Shown here piece by piece: positions 43,270 to 52,986 of a stretch of 64,000 bases of DNA. Under the pieces are notes generated by a model. That model had not been told where the DNA came from. It made no database searches and saw nothing but the letters and a program-made list of their open reading frames with translations. The stretch is from assembly GCF_001422365.1 (NCBI RefSeq), contig NZ_LMMT01000037.1:270776-334775 (forward strand). Reading direction: 5' to 3'. The stretch's first letter is position 1, and each line of letters starts with the position of its first letter. Made by a program: the position numbers and the translations under genes. Source of the DNA: Pseudorhodoferax sp. Leaf265 (GTDB taxonomy: Bacteria; Pseudomonadota; Gammaproteobacteria; Burkholderiales; Burkholderiaceae_C).

Positions 43270-44199
43270 ATGGAATTCCTGCACAGACCCCATGCACCGC
43301 ATGCTGCCGCATTGCCACGCGCCGACGGGCTGCGCTGGCGCTGGCGCCATCTCACCGGGCTGGCCATCGTGCTCGGCGCGCTGACGATCTGGACGCAGCA
43401 GTTGCTGCAGGCCCCCTGGCTGCAGGGCCCCGGCGTCTCGGGCGCCCTCATGGGCGGCAGCATGGCGGCCCTGGCCACGGCGCTGGGCACCTTGCCGGTG
43501 CTGCTGTCGCAGAAGTTCTCCCAGCGCAGCCACGACACCATGCTGGGCTTCGGCGCCGGTGTCATGCTGGCGGCCAGCGCCTTCTCGCTGATCATCCCGG
43601 CCCTGGCCGCCGCGAAGGAGCAGGGCGCCGGCAGCTGGGGCGCGGCCGGCACCGTGGGCCTGGGCATCGGGGCCGGTGCCTTGCTGCTGTTGCTGGTCGA
43701 CCGCGTCGTGCCGCACGAGCACTTCGTCAAGGGCCTGGAGGGGCCGCAGGCCCGGGCCATGAAACGGGTCTGGCTGTTCGTGCTGGCCATCGCCGTGCAC
43801 AACCTGCCAGAGGGCCTGGCCATCGGTGTGGCCTACGCGGGAACCGATCCGCTCGGCGCGCTGGCCCTGGCCACCGGCATCTCGATCCAGGACGTGCCCG
43901 AGGGCATGGTCGTCGCGCTGGCGCTGCGCGGCGTGGGCTATGGCCGGGTCCGATCGGCGGGGCTGGGCGTGCTGTCCGGGCTGGTGGAGCCGGTGGCGGC
44001 CGTCTTCGGCGCGGCCGTCATCGGACTGTCGGCCAGCCTGTTGCCCTGGGGCCTGGCGGCGGCCGCGGGCGCGATGCTCTACGTGATCAGCCACGAGATC
44101 ATTCCCGAGTCGCACCGCGCCGGGCATGAGCGCTGGGCCACCTGCGGGCTGATGCTGGGCTTCATCCTCATGATGGTGCTGGACACCGCGCTGGCATAG
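43270..44199 (+). CDS. ZIP-family divalent metal transporter
   Basis: A 309-aa inner-membrane protein with about eight membrane helices. ZIP signatures are in helices 4 and 5: LAIAVHNLPEGLAIGVAYAG and ISIQDVPEGMVVALALRGVG, where His, Asn, Pro and Glu line the metal path. The last helices read VISHEIIPESHRAGHERW. The N-terminal 20 residues are His-rich (HRPHAPHAAALPRA). It is likely to import Zn2+ or Fe2+/Mn2+. It precedes the ECF sigma/anti-sigma pair by 33 bp and could be read with it. Confidence 0.92.
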   Translation: MEFLHRPHAPHAAALPRADGLRWRWRHLTGLAIVLGALTIWTQQLLQAPWLQGPGVSGALMGGSMAALATALGTLPVLLSQKFSQRSHDTMLGFGAGVMLAASAFSLIIPALAAAKEQGAGSWGAAGTVGLGIGAGALLLLLVDRVVPHEHFVKGLEGPQARAMKRVWLFVLAIAVHNLPEGLAIGVAYAGTDPLGALALATGISIQDVPEGMVVALALRGVGYGRVRSAGLGVLSGLVEPVAAVFGAAVIGLSASLLPWGLAAAAGAMLYVISHEIIPESHRAGHERWATCGLMLGFILMMVLDTALA

Positions 44200-44232
44200 C
44201 ACCGGCGAAGCAGCCAACCGCGGCAGCCGACC

Positions 44233-44880
44233 ATGGCCGATGCGCAGCACCCGGTTCCGCCACGCGTGCCGCCCGCGGCGCAGGCCCCGCTGCAGCTGGT
44301 GTCGCCGCAAGGCCTGGCCGTCGAGCAGCAGTTGCTGGCCTGGATGCAGGCGGTGGCCGAGCTGGCCGACCGCCATGCCTTCGCCCAGCTGTTCGCGTTC
44401 TACGCGCCGCGCGTGAAGGGCCAGCTCATCCGGGCTGGCACCGAGCCTTGCCTGGCTGAGGAGATCGCGCAGGAGGCGCTGCTGGTGCTGTGGCGCAAGG
44501 CGGCGCTGTTCGACGGCGCGCGGGCGAGCGTGGGCACCTGGCTGTTCACCATCGCCCGCAACCTGCGCGTGGACCGCCTGCGCGGCCAGGGTTCGGCGCT
44601 GCTGCGTGCCGATGCGGCCGAGCTGGACGATGTGGCCGACGAATCGCCGCACATGGACGAGCGCCTGCACACCGCGCAGCTGTGCGCCCGCATGCGCGCG
44701 GCCTTGCGCACCATGCCGGCCGAGCAGGCGCGCGTGCTGCGCCTGTGCTACTTCGAGGACCAGCCCCACAGCCGCATCGCCGACACGCTCGGCCTGCCGT
44801 TGGGCACCGTGAAGTCGCGCATGCGCGCGGCGCTTGCGCATCTGCGCCGCGCCCTGCAGGATGGCGGGCCCGCGCCATGA
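44233..44880 (+). CDS. ECF sigma factor of the RpoE-ChrR type
   Basis: A 215-aa group IV sigma factor. Region 2: AFAQLFAFYAPRVKGQLIRA, AEEIAQEALLVLWRKAALFD, SVGTWLFTIARNLRVDRLRG. Region 4: TMPAEQARVLRLCYFEDQPH and IADTLGLPLGTVKSRMRAAL. The next gene encodes a zinc cupin anti-sigma of ChrR type and overlaps by 4 bp. In Rhodobacter and Caulobacter such pairs respond to singlet oxygen and organic peroxide. The N-terminal 35 residues are an extra, proline-rich extension. Confidence 0.92.
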   Translation: MADAQHPVPPRVPPAAQAPLQLVSPQGLAVEQQLLAWMQAVAELADRHAFAQLFAFYAPRVKGQLIRAGTEPCLAEEIAQEALLVLWRKAALFDGARASVGTWLFTIARNLRVDRLRGQGSALLRADAAELDDVADESPHMDERLHTAQLCARMRAALRTMPAEQARVLRLCYFEDQPHSRIADTLGLPLGTVKSRMRAALAHLRRALQDGGPAP

Positions 44881-45539
44881 CACGCATCACCCACCATCCT
44901 TCCGACGCCTTGCTGCTCTCGCATGCGGCGGGCCGGCTGCCGGTCGGGCTGGCGCTGGTCGTGGCCGTCCACGTGGAGCGCTGCGCACGCTGCGCGGCCT
45001 ATGTGGGAGCGCTGGAGGCCGCCGGCGGCGCGCTGCTGGACGAGACGCCGCCGGCCGCCATGCACGCCCTGGCGCTGGATGAGGCCATGGCCCGGCTGGA
45101 CGCACCGCCTGCCGGGGCGGCGCAGCCGCCGGCCTCGCAGGGCCCGCCGCCGCTGCCGCAGGGCCAGGCCTGGCCAGCGGCGCTGGCCGGCAGCCGGATC
45201 GCGCCCTGGCGCTGGATCGGTCCTGGCATGCGCTACAGCCGTGTGCACCTGGCCGGCGAAGACGCCGTGGCCGTGTTCCTGCTGCGCCTGGCGCCGGGCA
45301 AGTACCTGCCGCAGCACGCCCACAGCGGGCGCGAGTTCACCCAGGTGCTGTGCGGTGCCTTCCACGATGGCCGGGCCCAGTTCCATGTCGGCGATTTCGA
45401 TGCGCCAGGCCGCGGCGTGCAGCACCTGCCTGTGGTCCAGTCGGCGGGCGAGTGCGTGTGCCTGACGGCCGTACAAGGACGACTGCAGTTCGACTCGGTT
45501 TACGGCCGGCTGCTGGGGCAGTTGGCCGGCTTGCGCTGA
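44877..45539 (+). CDS. ChrR-type cupin anti-sigma factor
   Basis: A 220-aa cytoplasmic anti-sigma factor. The N-terminal zinc domain has a conserved His near the start (THHPSDALLLSHAAGRLP) and the H-x3-C-x2-C motif VAVHVERCARCAAYV. The C-terminal half is a cupin: KYLPQHAHSGREFTQVLCGA and HDGRAQFHVGDFDAPGRGVQ supply metal-binding His and Glu. In ChrR the zinc domain holds sigma and the cupin is needed for the singlet-oxygen response. Translation is coupled to the sigma gene (ATGA overlap). Confidence 0.9.
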   Translation: MTRITHHPSDALLLSHAAGRLPVGLALVVAVHVERCARCAAYVGALEAAGGALLDETPPAAMHALALDEAMARLDAPPAGAAQPPASQGPPPLPQGQAWPAALAGSRIAPWRWIGPGMRYSRVHLAGEDAVAVFLLRLAPGKYLPQHAHSGREFTQVLCGAFHDGRAQFHVGDFDAPGRGVQHLPVVQSAGECVCLTAVQGRLQFDSVYGRLLGQLAGLR

Positions 45540-45567
45540 AGGCGTACGGGGTCCTGGGCGCCGCCGC

Positions 45568-46356
45568 TCAGGCACGGCCCATCCGCGCGTTCAGCCACTC
45601 GACCACCACGTTGTGGTATTCGCGCTGCCAGGCCGGCCGCGTCAAAGCATGGTCGGCGTCGGCCAGGGTGTGACGTGTCAGCGAACGCGCGCGGCGAAAA
45701 GCGCCCGCATAGCTGGCGATCAGCTGCGGCGGAATGGTCTCGTCCTGCCCGGAATCCACGAGCAGCACGTCGCCCGTGAACTGGCTGCAGCACCACAGCG
45801 CGCGGTTCTGGTCGGGCGCCAGGGGGCTGGAGCGGTAGGCCCGCAGTCCCTGCGCATCGAGCTGCTCCTTGGGTGTGCTCCAGCCGCTGTCGGGATAGAT
45901 GGCGGGGGAGCGCAGCACCAGCAGCCGCGCCGGCTTGGCCGCGGCGAGAAAGGTCGCCATGTAGGCGCCGAAGCTGAAACCCAGCAGGGCCAGGCGGCTG
46001 CGCGCGACACCGCGCACGGCGGCCAGGTTCATGTAGTCCTCCAGAACGCGGTGCAGGGCCTGGTCGCAGTTGATCCGCGCGCGCTGCTCGGCCGGCCAAC
46101 CGGCATCGGGGATGTCGGCACGCAGGCACAGCCATCCCGACGGGGCGAGCTGGGCCTGCAAAGCGTCGAACTGTTGCCGGCCGTCGTCGTCCCAGCCGGG
46201 CAGCACCAGCAGGGCGGGCGATTTTCTGGCGCTTTGGGCGGCGGGCACGGGCGGGTTGGTCGTCGGAGCGGTTGGCTGCAAGAGGACAGCGGTGGAACTG
46301 CCCACGGTTGTACGGAACCGGGGCCGGCGCGCGCTGTGGGAAAGCCGCTGTGCCAT
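45568..46356 (-). CDS. Alpha/beta-hydrolase, dienelactone-hydrolase-like
   Basis: A 262-aa hydrolase. The nucleophile elbow is LALLGFSFGAYMATFLAAAK (Gly-x-Ser-x-Gly). The strand before it reads SPALLVLPGWDDDGRQQFDA. The acid is in DVLLVDSGQDETIPPQLIAS and the His in HTLADADHALTRPAWQREY. The start at 46356 (MAQRLSHSARR) follows no strong ribosome site and the first 45 residues are unlike the fold, so a later start is possible. It is convergent with the anti-sigma gene. The substrate is unknown; esters or lactones are likely. Confidence 0.82.
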   Translation of the reverse strand: MAQRLSHSARRPRFRTTVGSSTAVLLQPTAPTTNPPVPAAQSARKSPALLVLPGWDDDGRQQFDALQAQLAPSGWLCLRADIPDAGWPAEQRARINCDQALHRVLEDYMNLAAVRGVARSRLALLGFSFGAYMATFLAAAKPARLLVLRSPAIYPDSGWSTPKEQLDAQGLRAYRSSPLAPDQNRALWCCSQFTGDVLLVDSGQDETIPPQLIASYAGAFRRARSLTRHTLADADHALTRPAWQREYHNVVVEWLNARMGRA

Positions 46357-46559
46357 GCGTCGTCCAGCAGGCTGACCGCATCGGCCGGGCGCGTCGCAGC
46401 ACTGGCATGGCGCCGCGGCCGACGCCGCCCACATCCCCTTTCCGACACCGCGCCCGCCCCCGCACTGCGTACAACCAGATGCAGTGGGCCACTGTGCATG
46501 CTCCGGTGTGCGGCCCCTGTGTCCGTGAGATCGCAACACCACAACCTGAGGTAGAAGAC

Positions 46560-46799
46560 ATGGCGCATTCCAATGGCCTGGGCATCCGCAGCAAGCAGCC
46601 CGACGGACCGCAAGTGGACGAAGCCGAGCGCAAGGTCGGCGCCGTGCTGCAGGAACTCGAAGACCACAGCGATGTGGACGTCAAGGACATCGACCTGGAG
46701 GAGGTGGTGGACACCGACGCCCAGAACCGGCCGGTGGTCAAGAAGGCCGTGGACATCCAGGCCGAGCAACGACCGAAGAAGAAGGGCTGGGCCAGCTGA
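46560..46799 (+). CDS. Small charged hypothetical protein
   Basis: A 79-aa, highly charged cytoplasmic protein (SKQPDGPQVDEAERKVGAVL, then SDVDVKDIDLEEVVDTDAQN and a lysine-rich tail RPKKKGWAS). No family is recognised. The start has GAGGTAGAAGAC just upstream, a plausible ribosome site. It lies 24 bp before the DUF1003 gene and is probably co-transcribed. The low hydrophobicity and alternation of acidic and basic residues suggest an unstructured or small stress protein. Confidence 0.7.
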   Translation: MAHSNGLGIRSKQPDGPQVDEAERKVGAVLQELEDHSDVDVKDIDLEEVVDTDAQNRPVVKKAVDIQAEQRPKKKGWAS

Positions 46800-46823
46800 G
46801 GCGCTGCGTGCCTGCCGACTGCG

Positions 46824-47354
46824 ATGTCCCCATCCACTTACCGCGATCCGGGCACGGCCGAGGAGCTCACGGCGCACAACGTGCGCGCCATGCGCCACCT
46901 GGACGATGCGGCAGCGCGGCATGAGACTTCGGCCGACCGGGCCGCGGCGCGCATCGCCAACTGGTGCGGGCGCATCCAGTTCGTCTGGCTCCACGTGGCC
47001 TGGTTCGGCGGCTGGATCGCGTTCAACAGCCTGCCCATGCTGCCGCACTTCGACCCCTATCCGTTCACCTTCCTGGTGCTGGTGGTCTCGCTCGAGGCGA
47101 TCTTCCTGTCCACCTTCGTGCTGATGAGCCAGAACCATGAGATGCGCACCACCGAGCGGCGCAACAAGCTGGACCTGCAGATCAACCTGCTGACCGAGCA
47201 GGAGAACACCAAGGCGCTGCAGCTGCTCGCGCGCATCGCCGAGAAGCTCGGCGTCGAGGACGCATCCGGCGGCCTGGCCGCGCTGGACCAGGCCACACGG
47301 CCCGAGAACCTGGCGCGCCAGATCGACCAGGCCTACCCCGAAGACCGCCGGTGA
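46824..47354 (+). CDS. DUF1003 membrane protein
   Basis: A 176-aa inner-membrane protein. The DUF1003 core spans two helices: IQFVWLHVAWFGGWIAFNSL and YPFTFLVLVVSLEAIFLSTF, followed by VLMSQNHEMRTTERRNKLDL. The C-terminal 60 residues form a likely coiled-coil region (LQINLLTEQENTKALQLLAR). The function of the family is unknown, and it is often found near stress genes. The stop is 46 bp from the end of the convergent catalase gene. Confidence 0.9.
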   Translation: MSPSTYRDPGTAEELTAHNVRAMRHLDDAAARHETSADRAAARIANWCGRIQFVWLHVAWFGGWIAFNSLPMLPHFDPYPFTFLVLVVSLEAIFLSTFVLMSQNHEMRTTERRNKLDLQINLLTEQENTKALQLLARIAEKLGVEDASGGLAALDQATRPENLARQIDQAYPEDRR

Positions 47355-47399
47355 GACGCCGGCCGCAGCCTGGCGTTGCGGCGGCGCGGTGTGGTGGCG

Positions 47400-49820
47400 T
47401 CAGACCCGCGGCGGATCGGTCTCGCGCTCGGGATGGCGGTGCCGCGCCACGGCCTGCGCGAAGGCCTGGAGGGCCGCCTCGCCATCGCCGTCGCCCGGCA
47501 CCAGGCCGGGGTCGGCGCTGCCGTCCGGCAGTTCCCAGGGAATGCCGGCCTGCTCCAGCAGCGTGCGGGCATCGGCGGGCACCAGCAGTGTCTTGCCGTG
47601 GCGGTACTGCTCCTTGACGAACTCCAGCGCCAGGCCGTTGGCGGCCAGCGCAGCGATGGCGTCCTGGCCCTGCGGCAGCACCACCGCGTCGAACAGGAAG
47701 CCCGGTTCGTTCTCGAGCGAGGCGTCGGCCTGGACCGTGGCGCCGTCGGCCGCGGCGATGGCGCCCACGTGCGGGCCCACGATGCGCGGCGCGGCGCCCT
47801 GGTCGGCCAGCGCCGCGGCCTGGGCCAGCAGCAGCGCCCCGTCCACGCCGTCGGCCGCCAGCAGCGCGACCATGCGCGCGCGGATGCCCATCTCGCCCGG
47901 GCGGGCCAGCAGCGACAGCGCGGGCGATGTGCGCACCTCGGGCTTGGCAGGCTTGGCCAGAGCGCGCGGCAGCGGCTCGGGCAGCGCCGGCATGCCCAGG
48001 CCCTGGGCCACCTGGCTGGCCAGCGCGTCGGACACGTTGCGCAGCGAGGCCACCATGCGCTCGCGCACGGCCGGCACCGTGAGCTTGGACAGCTCGAAGC
48101 GGAAGGCGGCCGCGATGTGGGCCTGTTCCACCGGGCTCTGGCTTTCGTAGAACAGCGTGGCCTGGGTGTAGTGGTCGGCGAACTTCTCGGGCTTGGCGCG
48201 CACCTTGCCCTGTTCCTCCTTGGCCGCGATGCGCGCAGGCACCGAGACGAAGCCCTGCACGGCACCGGCCTGGAACGGGCAGCCGCCGGCCAGCGAGTTG
48301 GGCTCGTAGGCCACGCGGCCGCGGTGGATGGCCTGGCGGTGCATGCCGTCGCGCTGGTTGTTGTGCACGGGCGCGACCGGGGCGTTGATGGGGATCTCGT
48401 GGAAGTTGGGCCCGCCCAGGCGCGAGATCTGCGTGTCCACGTAGGAGTGGATGCGGCCGGCCAGCAGCGGGTCGTTGGAGAAGTCGATGCCCGGCACCAC
48501 GTGCGCGGTGCAGAAGGCCACCTGCTCGGTCTCGGCGAAGAAGTTGTCGGGATTGCGGTTCAGCACCATGCGGCCCACGGGCAGCACGGGCACCAGCTCC
48601 TCGGGAATGATCTTGGTCGCATCCAGGATGTCGAAACTGAAGCGCTCGGCGTCCTGCTCGCTGAAGATCTGCACACCCAGTTCCCACTCCGGGTAGTGGC
48701 CCGATTCGATGCGTTCCCAGAGGTCGCGCCGGTGGTAGTCCGGATCGGCGCCCGAGATCTTCACGGCTTCGTCCCAGACCAGCGAGTGCGTGCCGTACTT
48801 CGGGTTCCAGTGGAACTTGACGAAGACCGATTGGCCCTCGTCGTTGACGAAGCGGTAGCTGTGCACGCCGAAGCCCTGCATGGTCGCGTAGCTGCGCGGG
48901 ATGCCGCGGTCGCTCATGGCCCACATCAGCATGTGGGTGGATTCGGGCATCAGCGAGACGAAGTCCCAGAAGGTGTCGTGCGCGCTGGCCGCCTGCGGCA
49001 TGGCATGGTGCGGCTCGGGCTTGACGGCATGCACGAGGTCGGGGAACTTCATCGCATCCTGGATGAAGAACACCGGGATGTTGTTGCCCACCAGGTCCCA
49101 GTTGCCCTCGTCGGTGTAGAACTTCACGGCGAAGCCGCGCACGTCGCGCGCGGTGTCCTTGGAGCCGCGCTCGCCGGCCACGGTGGAGAAGCGCACGAAC
49201 ACAGGTGTCTGCTTGCCGGCCTCGCGGAACGGCGCTGCCTTGGTGTACTGCGTGAGCGGCTCATAGCACTCGAAGAAGCCATGCGCGCCCGAGCCGCGCG
49301 CGTGCACGATGCGCTCGGGGATGCGCTCGTGGTCGAAGTGCGTGAGCTTCTCGCGCAGGATGAAGTCCTCCAGCAGCACCGGCCCGCGCAGGCCGTACTT
49401 GAGCGAGTTCTGGTTGTCCGCGACGGGAACGCCCTGGTTGGTGGTCAGGCGCTGGCCGGTGGAGTCCACGCGCACGCGGTCCAGCGGCGCAACGGTCGGG
49501 TTGCCGCCCTCGGGCGCCACGCCGCCGGTCTTGTCCGAGGCGTTGGCTTCGGACAGCGTGCTGGCGCCGGGCAGGCGCGAGGGTGGGGCGATGCTGACGC
49601 CGGGCTTGGGCGCCACGCCGTTCGCGAAGCCATGCTCGTCGGGCTTGGTCGGATTGGACCGCATGCCTGCGGCCAGCGCCTGCACCTCGGCCTTCTGGCG
49701 GGCTGCGGGGTCGGCGAGGTCGCCGGCCGGGCCTTGTGCGGGGCCGCTGTCGGTGTGGTGGGCGGCGGCTGGGGCGGTGCGGGCGCGCGCCGGAGCGGCG
49801 GGCTTGGGAGACTTGGCCAT
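47400..49820 (-). CDS. katE: Large-subunit monofunctional catalase (HPII/KatE type)
   Basis: An 806-aa clade 2 catalase. The heme domain has [20 protein letters not shown] (His-distal loop region), [20 protein letters not shown] (Asn), and the proximal Tyr motif [20 protein letters not shown]. The last 150 residues form the flavodoxin-like C-terminal domain seen in HPII ([40 protein letters not shown]). The N-terminal 60 residues are an extended arm. It breaks down H2O2 in the cytoplasm, usually in stationary phase. It is divergent from the gene at 49979 and fits the stress block. Confidence 0.95.
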   Translation of the reverse strand: MAKSPKPAAPARARTAPAAAHHTDSGPAQGPAGDLADPAARQKAEVQALAAGMRSNPTKPDEHGFANGVAPKPGVSIAPPSRLPGASTLSEANASDKTGGVAPEGGNPTVAPLDRVRVDSTGQRLTTNQGVPVADNQNSLKYGLRGPVLLEDFILREKLTHFDHERIPERIVHARGSGAHGFFECYEPLTQYTKAAPFREAGKQTPVFVRFSTVAGERGSKDTARDVRGFAVKFYTDEGNWDLVGNNIPVFFIQDAMKFPDLVHAVKPEPHHAMPQAASAHDTFWDFVSLMPESTHMLMWAMSDRGIPRSYATMQGFGVHSYRFVNDEGQSVFVKFHWNPKYGTHSLVWDEAVKISGADPDYHRRDLWERIESGHYPEWELGVQIFSEQDAERFSFDILDATKIIPEELVPVLPVGRMVLNRNPDNFFAETEQVAFCTAHVVPGIDFSNDPLLAGRIHSYVDTQISRLGGPNFHEIPINAPVAPVHNNQRDGMHRQAIHRGRVAYEPNSLAGGCPFQAGAVQGFVSVPARIAAKEEQGKVRAKPEKFADHYTQATLFYESQSPVEQAHIAAAFRFELSKLTVPAVRERMVASLRNVSDALASQVAQGLGMPALPEPLPRALAKPAKPEVRTSPALSLLARPGEMGIRARMVALLAADGVDGALLLAQAAALADQGAAPRIVGPHVGAIAAADGATVQADASLENEPGFLFDAVVLPQGQDAIAALAANGLALEFVKEQYRHGKTLLVPADARTLLEQAGIPWELPDGSADPGLVPGDGDGEAALQAFAQAVARHRHPERETDPPRV

Positions 49821-49978
49821 GGTGGTGTGCGTGGGGTCCAGGGGTGGTGGTGCGGCGACATTGCCGATTCAGACACGCTAAGAACACGGCCCGCCGCGTG
49901 GTGTAGGACGTGGCGACGGTCTGGGATGCGCGCACCGCCGACGGCAGCCTCCCTGCATCGCGGCCTAGGCTGCGACGC

Positions 49979-50617
49979 ATGCTGCACTCCAGACCCACGG
50001 CGGATGCCGAACCCGCGTTGCGCGCCACGCCGCTGCCGCATGCCGCGCGCGTGCTGGTGCTCGTGGACTTCATCAATCCACTGAACTTCCCGGGTGCCGA
50101 ACGCCTGGTGCCCGGCGCGCTGCGGGCGGCGCGCGCCACGGCCAGGCTCAAGCAGCGCCTGGCCCAGGCCGGCGTGCCCGCCATCTATGCCAACGACCAC
50201 TACGGCACCTGGCATGCCGAGTTCAGCGACGTGCTGCGCGCCTGCCAGGCGCTGCCCGGCCCGCGCGGCCAGATTGCGCGGCTGCTGGCTCCGGCGCCGC
50301 AGGACCTGACCATCCTCAAGCCGCGCCATTCGGCCTTCTTCGCGACACCGCTGGACCTGCTGCTGCGCGAGATGCAGGCGCGCGAACTCGTGCTCGTGGG
50401 ACTGGCGACCGACATGTGCGTGCAGCTCAGCACGGCCGAGGCCTACATGCACGGCTACAGCGCCTGGGTGCCCTCGGACTGCACGGCGGCCGAGACGCCC
50501 GAGGCCAAGCGTCGTGCCTTGCGCCACATGGCCACCGTGATGAAGTGCAGCGTGCGCGCCTCCACGGCGCACGGCGCGTCGGCGCGCGCGGGCCGGGTGA
50601 CCGCCCCAGCGACTTGA
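49979..50617 (+). CDS. Isochorismatase-family cysteine hydrolase
   Basis: A 212-aa cysteine hydrolase. Catalytic triad positions: Asp in VLVLVDFINPLNFPGA, Lys in LTILKPRHSAFFATPLDLLL, Cys in VLVGLATDMCVQLSTAEAYM. The family hydrolyses amides and related bonds (nicotinamide, isochorismate, ureido acids). The start at 49979 is used because a longer frame reads into the catalase promoter. The C-terminal tail (ASARAGRVTAPAT) is variable. It is divergent from katE with a 158-bp spacer. The substrate is unknown. Confidence 0.88.
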   Translation: MLHSRPTADAEPALRATPLPHAARVLVLVDFINPLNFPGAERLVPGALRAARATARLKQRLAQAGVPAIYANDHYGTWHAEFSDVLRACQALPGPRGQIARLLAPAPQDLTILKPRHSAFFATPLDLLLREMQARELVLVGLATDMCVQLSTAEAYMHGYSAWVPSDCTAAETPEAKRRALRHMATVMKCSVRASTAHGASARAGRVTAPAT

Positions 50618-50700
50618 GCGCGGAAGGAGAAGACGTCTGCAGGGGCTTTGCGCTCCTGTCCGACGTACCGGGGCCGCCGGCGCCTGCGACGCTCCGTGGC

Positions 50701-50835
50701 ATGAACGCTTCCCAGAACCCTCCCGGCGCCGTGCCCACCTCGTCCAGCCGCAACCGCCACGCCAGCAAGCGCACCTTGACCGTCGGCGCCGTCGTCGTCG
50801 CCTTCCTGCTGTTCGCGGTGTTCGTCCCGTGGTGA
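50701..50835 (+). CDS. Putative single-span membrane peptide
   Basis: A 44-aa frame with a polar N-terminus (NASQNPPGAVPTSSSRNRHA) and one membrane helix (LTVGAVVVAFLLFAVFVPW). No family or strong ribosome site is seen. The charge pattern (Arg/Lys before the helix) would place the N-terminus inside. It lies alone between the hydrolase and the convergent exporter gene. It could be real, but chance is not excluded. Confidence 0.45.
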   Translation: MNASQNPPGAVPTSSSRNRHASKRTLTVGAVVVAFLLFAVFVPW

Positions 50836-50946
50836 TGCGGCCACCGGTGCTGCGGTGCTGCTTGCGCAGGAGAGCCCGCACTGGCGCCTGACCGCTGGGG
50901 GCGGCTGTGGCCTGGCTTGAGGCGCGGCTGCGGTCTGGCGGCCGGT

Positions 50947-51675
50947 CTAGCGCCAGGCGGCAGCCAGCAGCGCCAGACCGGAGAGCAGCAGCAGCGCGTC
51001 CAGCAGGCGCTGGAACAGCGCCGCGGGCAGGCGCAGCACGAAGGCCTTGCCGGCGAAGGTGCCGGCCATCAGCGAGGCACCCACGATCAGGCCCTTGGCC
51101 AGCACCGCCCAGGGCAGGCCGCCGAGCTGCGCGAAGGCCAGCGACTTGGCCACGTACAGCAGCAGCGCGCTGGCCGCTTCGGTGCCGATGAAGCCGCCCT
51201 TGACCAGGCCATAGGCCGAGAAGGCCGGTACGCTGAGCGGCCCGGTCGACAGCACGAGGCCCGTCAAGTAGCCGATGGCGGCGCCGGCCACGGCCAGTTG
51301 CCACAGCTGCAGCCGCCACTGGCGCCGCTGCAGCCAGTGGCGCAGCGGCACCACGAGCACGAAGAACAGGCCGAGCGCAATGTCCACGGCCTGGGCCGGC
51401 ATGGCCCACAGCGTGCGGGCGCCGAGCGCTGCCGCCGGAGCGCCCGGCAGGGCGTAGGCGCAGACGGCGCGCCAGTCCACCAGGCGCCACCAGGCCAGCA
51501 CGCGCGCCGCATTGCCCACGACGGCGGCCACGGCCATGATGGGCACGGCCTGCTTGGGGCCGAAGGCGTGGACCAGCACCGGCAGCAGCATCACCGACGA
51601 GCCGGTGCCGACCACCCCGCTGACGGCCCCTGCGACCAGCCCCACCAGCAGCACCGCTGCGTAGCCATCCAGCAT
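50947..51675 (-). CDS. TauE/SafE-family sulfite exporter-like membrane protein
   Basis: A 242-aa membrane protein with seven to eight helices. The family repeat is visible at the start ([20 protein letters not shown]) and in the second half ([20 protein letters not shown], where Gly and Pro residues break the helix). It would export sulfite or an organosulfonate. It is divergent from the ssu operon, whose monooxygenase releases sulfite, so export of excess sulfite is a reasonable role. The spacer of 264 bp between them should hold both promoters. Confidence 0.88.
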   Translation of the reverse strand: MLDGYAAVLLVGLVAGAVSGVVGTGSSVMLLPVLVHAFGPKQAVPIMAVAAVVGNAARVLAWWRLVDWRAVCAYALPGAPAAALGARTLWAMPAQAVDIALGLFFVLVVPLRHWLQRRQWRLQLWQLAVAGAAIGYLTGLVLSTGPLSVPAFSAYGLVKGGFIGTEAASALLLYVAKSLAFAQLGGLPWAVLAKGLIVGASLMAGTFAGKAFVLRLPAALFQRLLDALLLLSGLALLAAAWR

Positions 51676-51854
51676 CCTGTGTCACTCCCTGGCCGGCGAT
51701 TGTGACGCGCGGGCGCCGCCGGCTTGCCCCCAGGTCCTGTGGACAACACTGTGAAGAACGGTTGGGCAGCAGGCGCAGGCCCAGCAATGGCGCGGCCTGC
51801 GACGGATTGCCCAATCGCTGGGCAGTGGATGGCGCGGTTCGCTTGCTCGGAAAA

Positions 51855-51890
51855 CGCATAAGCACGCGCAGATTGATTCGTTCTCTTCGC
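51855..51890 (+). promoter_or_regulatory. Candidate promoter/operator of the ssu operon
   Basis: An AT-richer island in the 264-bp spacer contains ACGCATAAGCACGC and GATTGATTCGTTCTC, about 50-85 bp before the first ssuA start. The CATAAG and ATTCGTT elements look like sites for CysB/Cbl/SsuR-type LysR activators of sulfonate genes. This is recalled from family knowledge and not confirmed by comparison. Confidence 0.3.
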
Positions 51891-51939
51891 GCACCCGGCT
51901 CCGGACACTGGCGACACCAACCCCGCCGGAGACCCGTCC

Positions 51940-52965
51940 ATGCTGCCCCATCCCGCCGCGCCAGCCGAAGCGCCCACCCCCGAAGTCCCGTTCTGGCGCA
52001 GCGCGCTGCGCCATTTCGGCGCGGCCTTGTTGGCCGTGGCCGTCATCGCGCTGGCCGTGGGCCTGCTGTCCATGCCCGTGAAGGCGCAGACCCGGCCCGA
52101 GCTGCGCATCGGCTACCAGAAGTCCGCCAGCCTGTTCGTGCTGCAAAAGGCCCAGGGCACGCTGGAAAAGCGGCTCGCACCGCTGGGCTTCGGCGTGAAG
52201 TGGGTGGAGTTCCCGGCCGGCCCGCAGCTGCTGGAAGGGCTCAACGTGGGTGCGGTCGACGTGGGCTACGTGGGCGAGGCGCCGCCGATCTTCGCGCAAG
52301 CCGCTGGCGCCAAGTTCGTCTACATCGGCGTCGACCCGGCCGCGCCGCGCGCCGAGGCCATCCTCGTCACGAAAGATTCGCCGATCCAGAGCGTGGCCGA
52401 CCTCAAGGGCAGGAAGGTCGCGCTCAACAAGGGCAGCAACGTGCACTACCTGCTGGTCAAGCAACTGGAGAAGCACGGTCTGAAGCTGGCCGACATCCAG
52501 CCCGTCTACCTGGCGCCGGCCGACGGCCGCGCCGCGTTCGAGAGCAGGAACGTCGACGCCTGGGTGATCTGGGACCCGTTCCAGGCCGCGGCCGAGAAAG
52601 CCACCGGCGCCCGCGTGCTGGCCGACGGCACGCCCGGCGTGGTCAACAACTACCAGTACTACCTGGGCGAGCGCGGCTTCGTGCAGAAGAACCCCAAGGT
52701 CGTGCAGGCGCTGTTCGCCGACGCGGTGGAACAGGGCATCTGGCTCAAGAAGAACCTGCGCCAGGCGGCAGAACTCATCGCGCCGCTGCAAGGCCTGCCG
52801 GTGGACGTCGTCGAACTGGCGCTGTCCCGCTACGAGTTCAACGTCCAGCCCATCACCCGCGAAGTGGCGGCCGACCAGCAACGGATCGCCGACACCTTCC
52901 ACGCGCTCAAGCTGATCCCCAAGCCGATCAAGGTCAGCGAGGCCGTGGTGTTCGCCCAGGACTGA
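51940..52965 (+). CDS. ssuA: Aliphatic sulfonate ABC transporter binding protein (SsuA-like, first of three)
   Basis: A 341-aa periplasmic binding protein. The leader is unusually long: about 25 polar residues, then a hydrophobic stretch ([20 protein letters not shown]) with cleavage near KAQ. The mature part shows [56 protein letters not shown] and [19 protein letters not shown], the SsuA pattern. It binds alkanesulfonates for the SsuBC permease. It is the first gene of the operon, 21 bp before a second SsuA-like gene. Confidence 0.9.
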   Translation: MLPHPAAPAEAPTPEVPFWRSALRHFGAALLAVAVIALAVGLLSMPVKAQTRPELRIGYQKSASLFVLQKAQGTLEKRLAPLGFGVKWVEFPAGPQLLEGLNVGAVDVGYVGEAPPIFAQAAGAKFVYIGVDPAAPRAEAILVTKDSPIQSVADLKGRKVALNKGSNVHYLLVKQLEKHGLKLADIQPVYLAPADGRAAFESRNVDAWVIWDPFQAAAEKATGARVLADGTPGVVNNYQYYLGERGFVQKNPKVVQALFADAVEQGIWLKKNLRQAAELIAPLQGLPVDVVELALSRYEFNVQPITREVAADQQRIADTFHALKLIPKPIKVSEAVVFAQD

Positions 52966-52986
52966 TCCCTTCCAGAAAACCGAGAC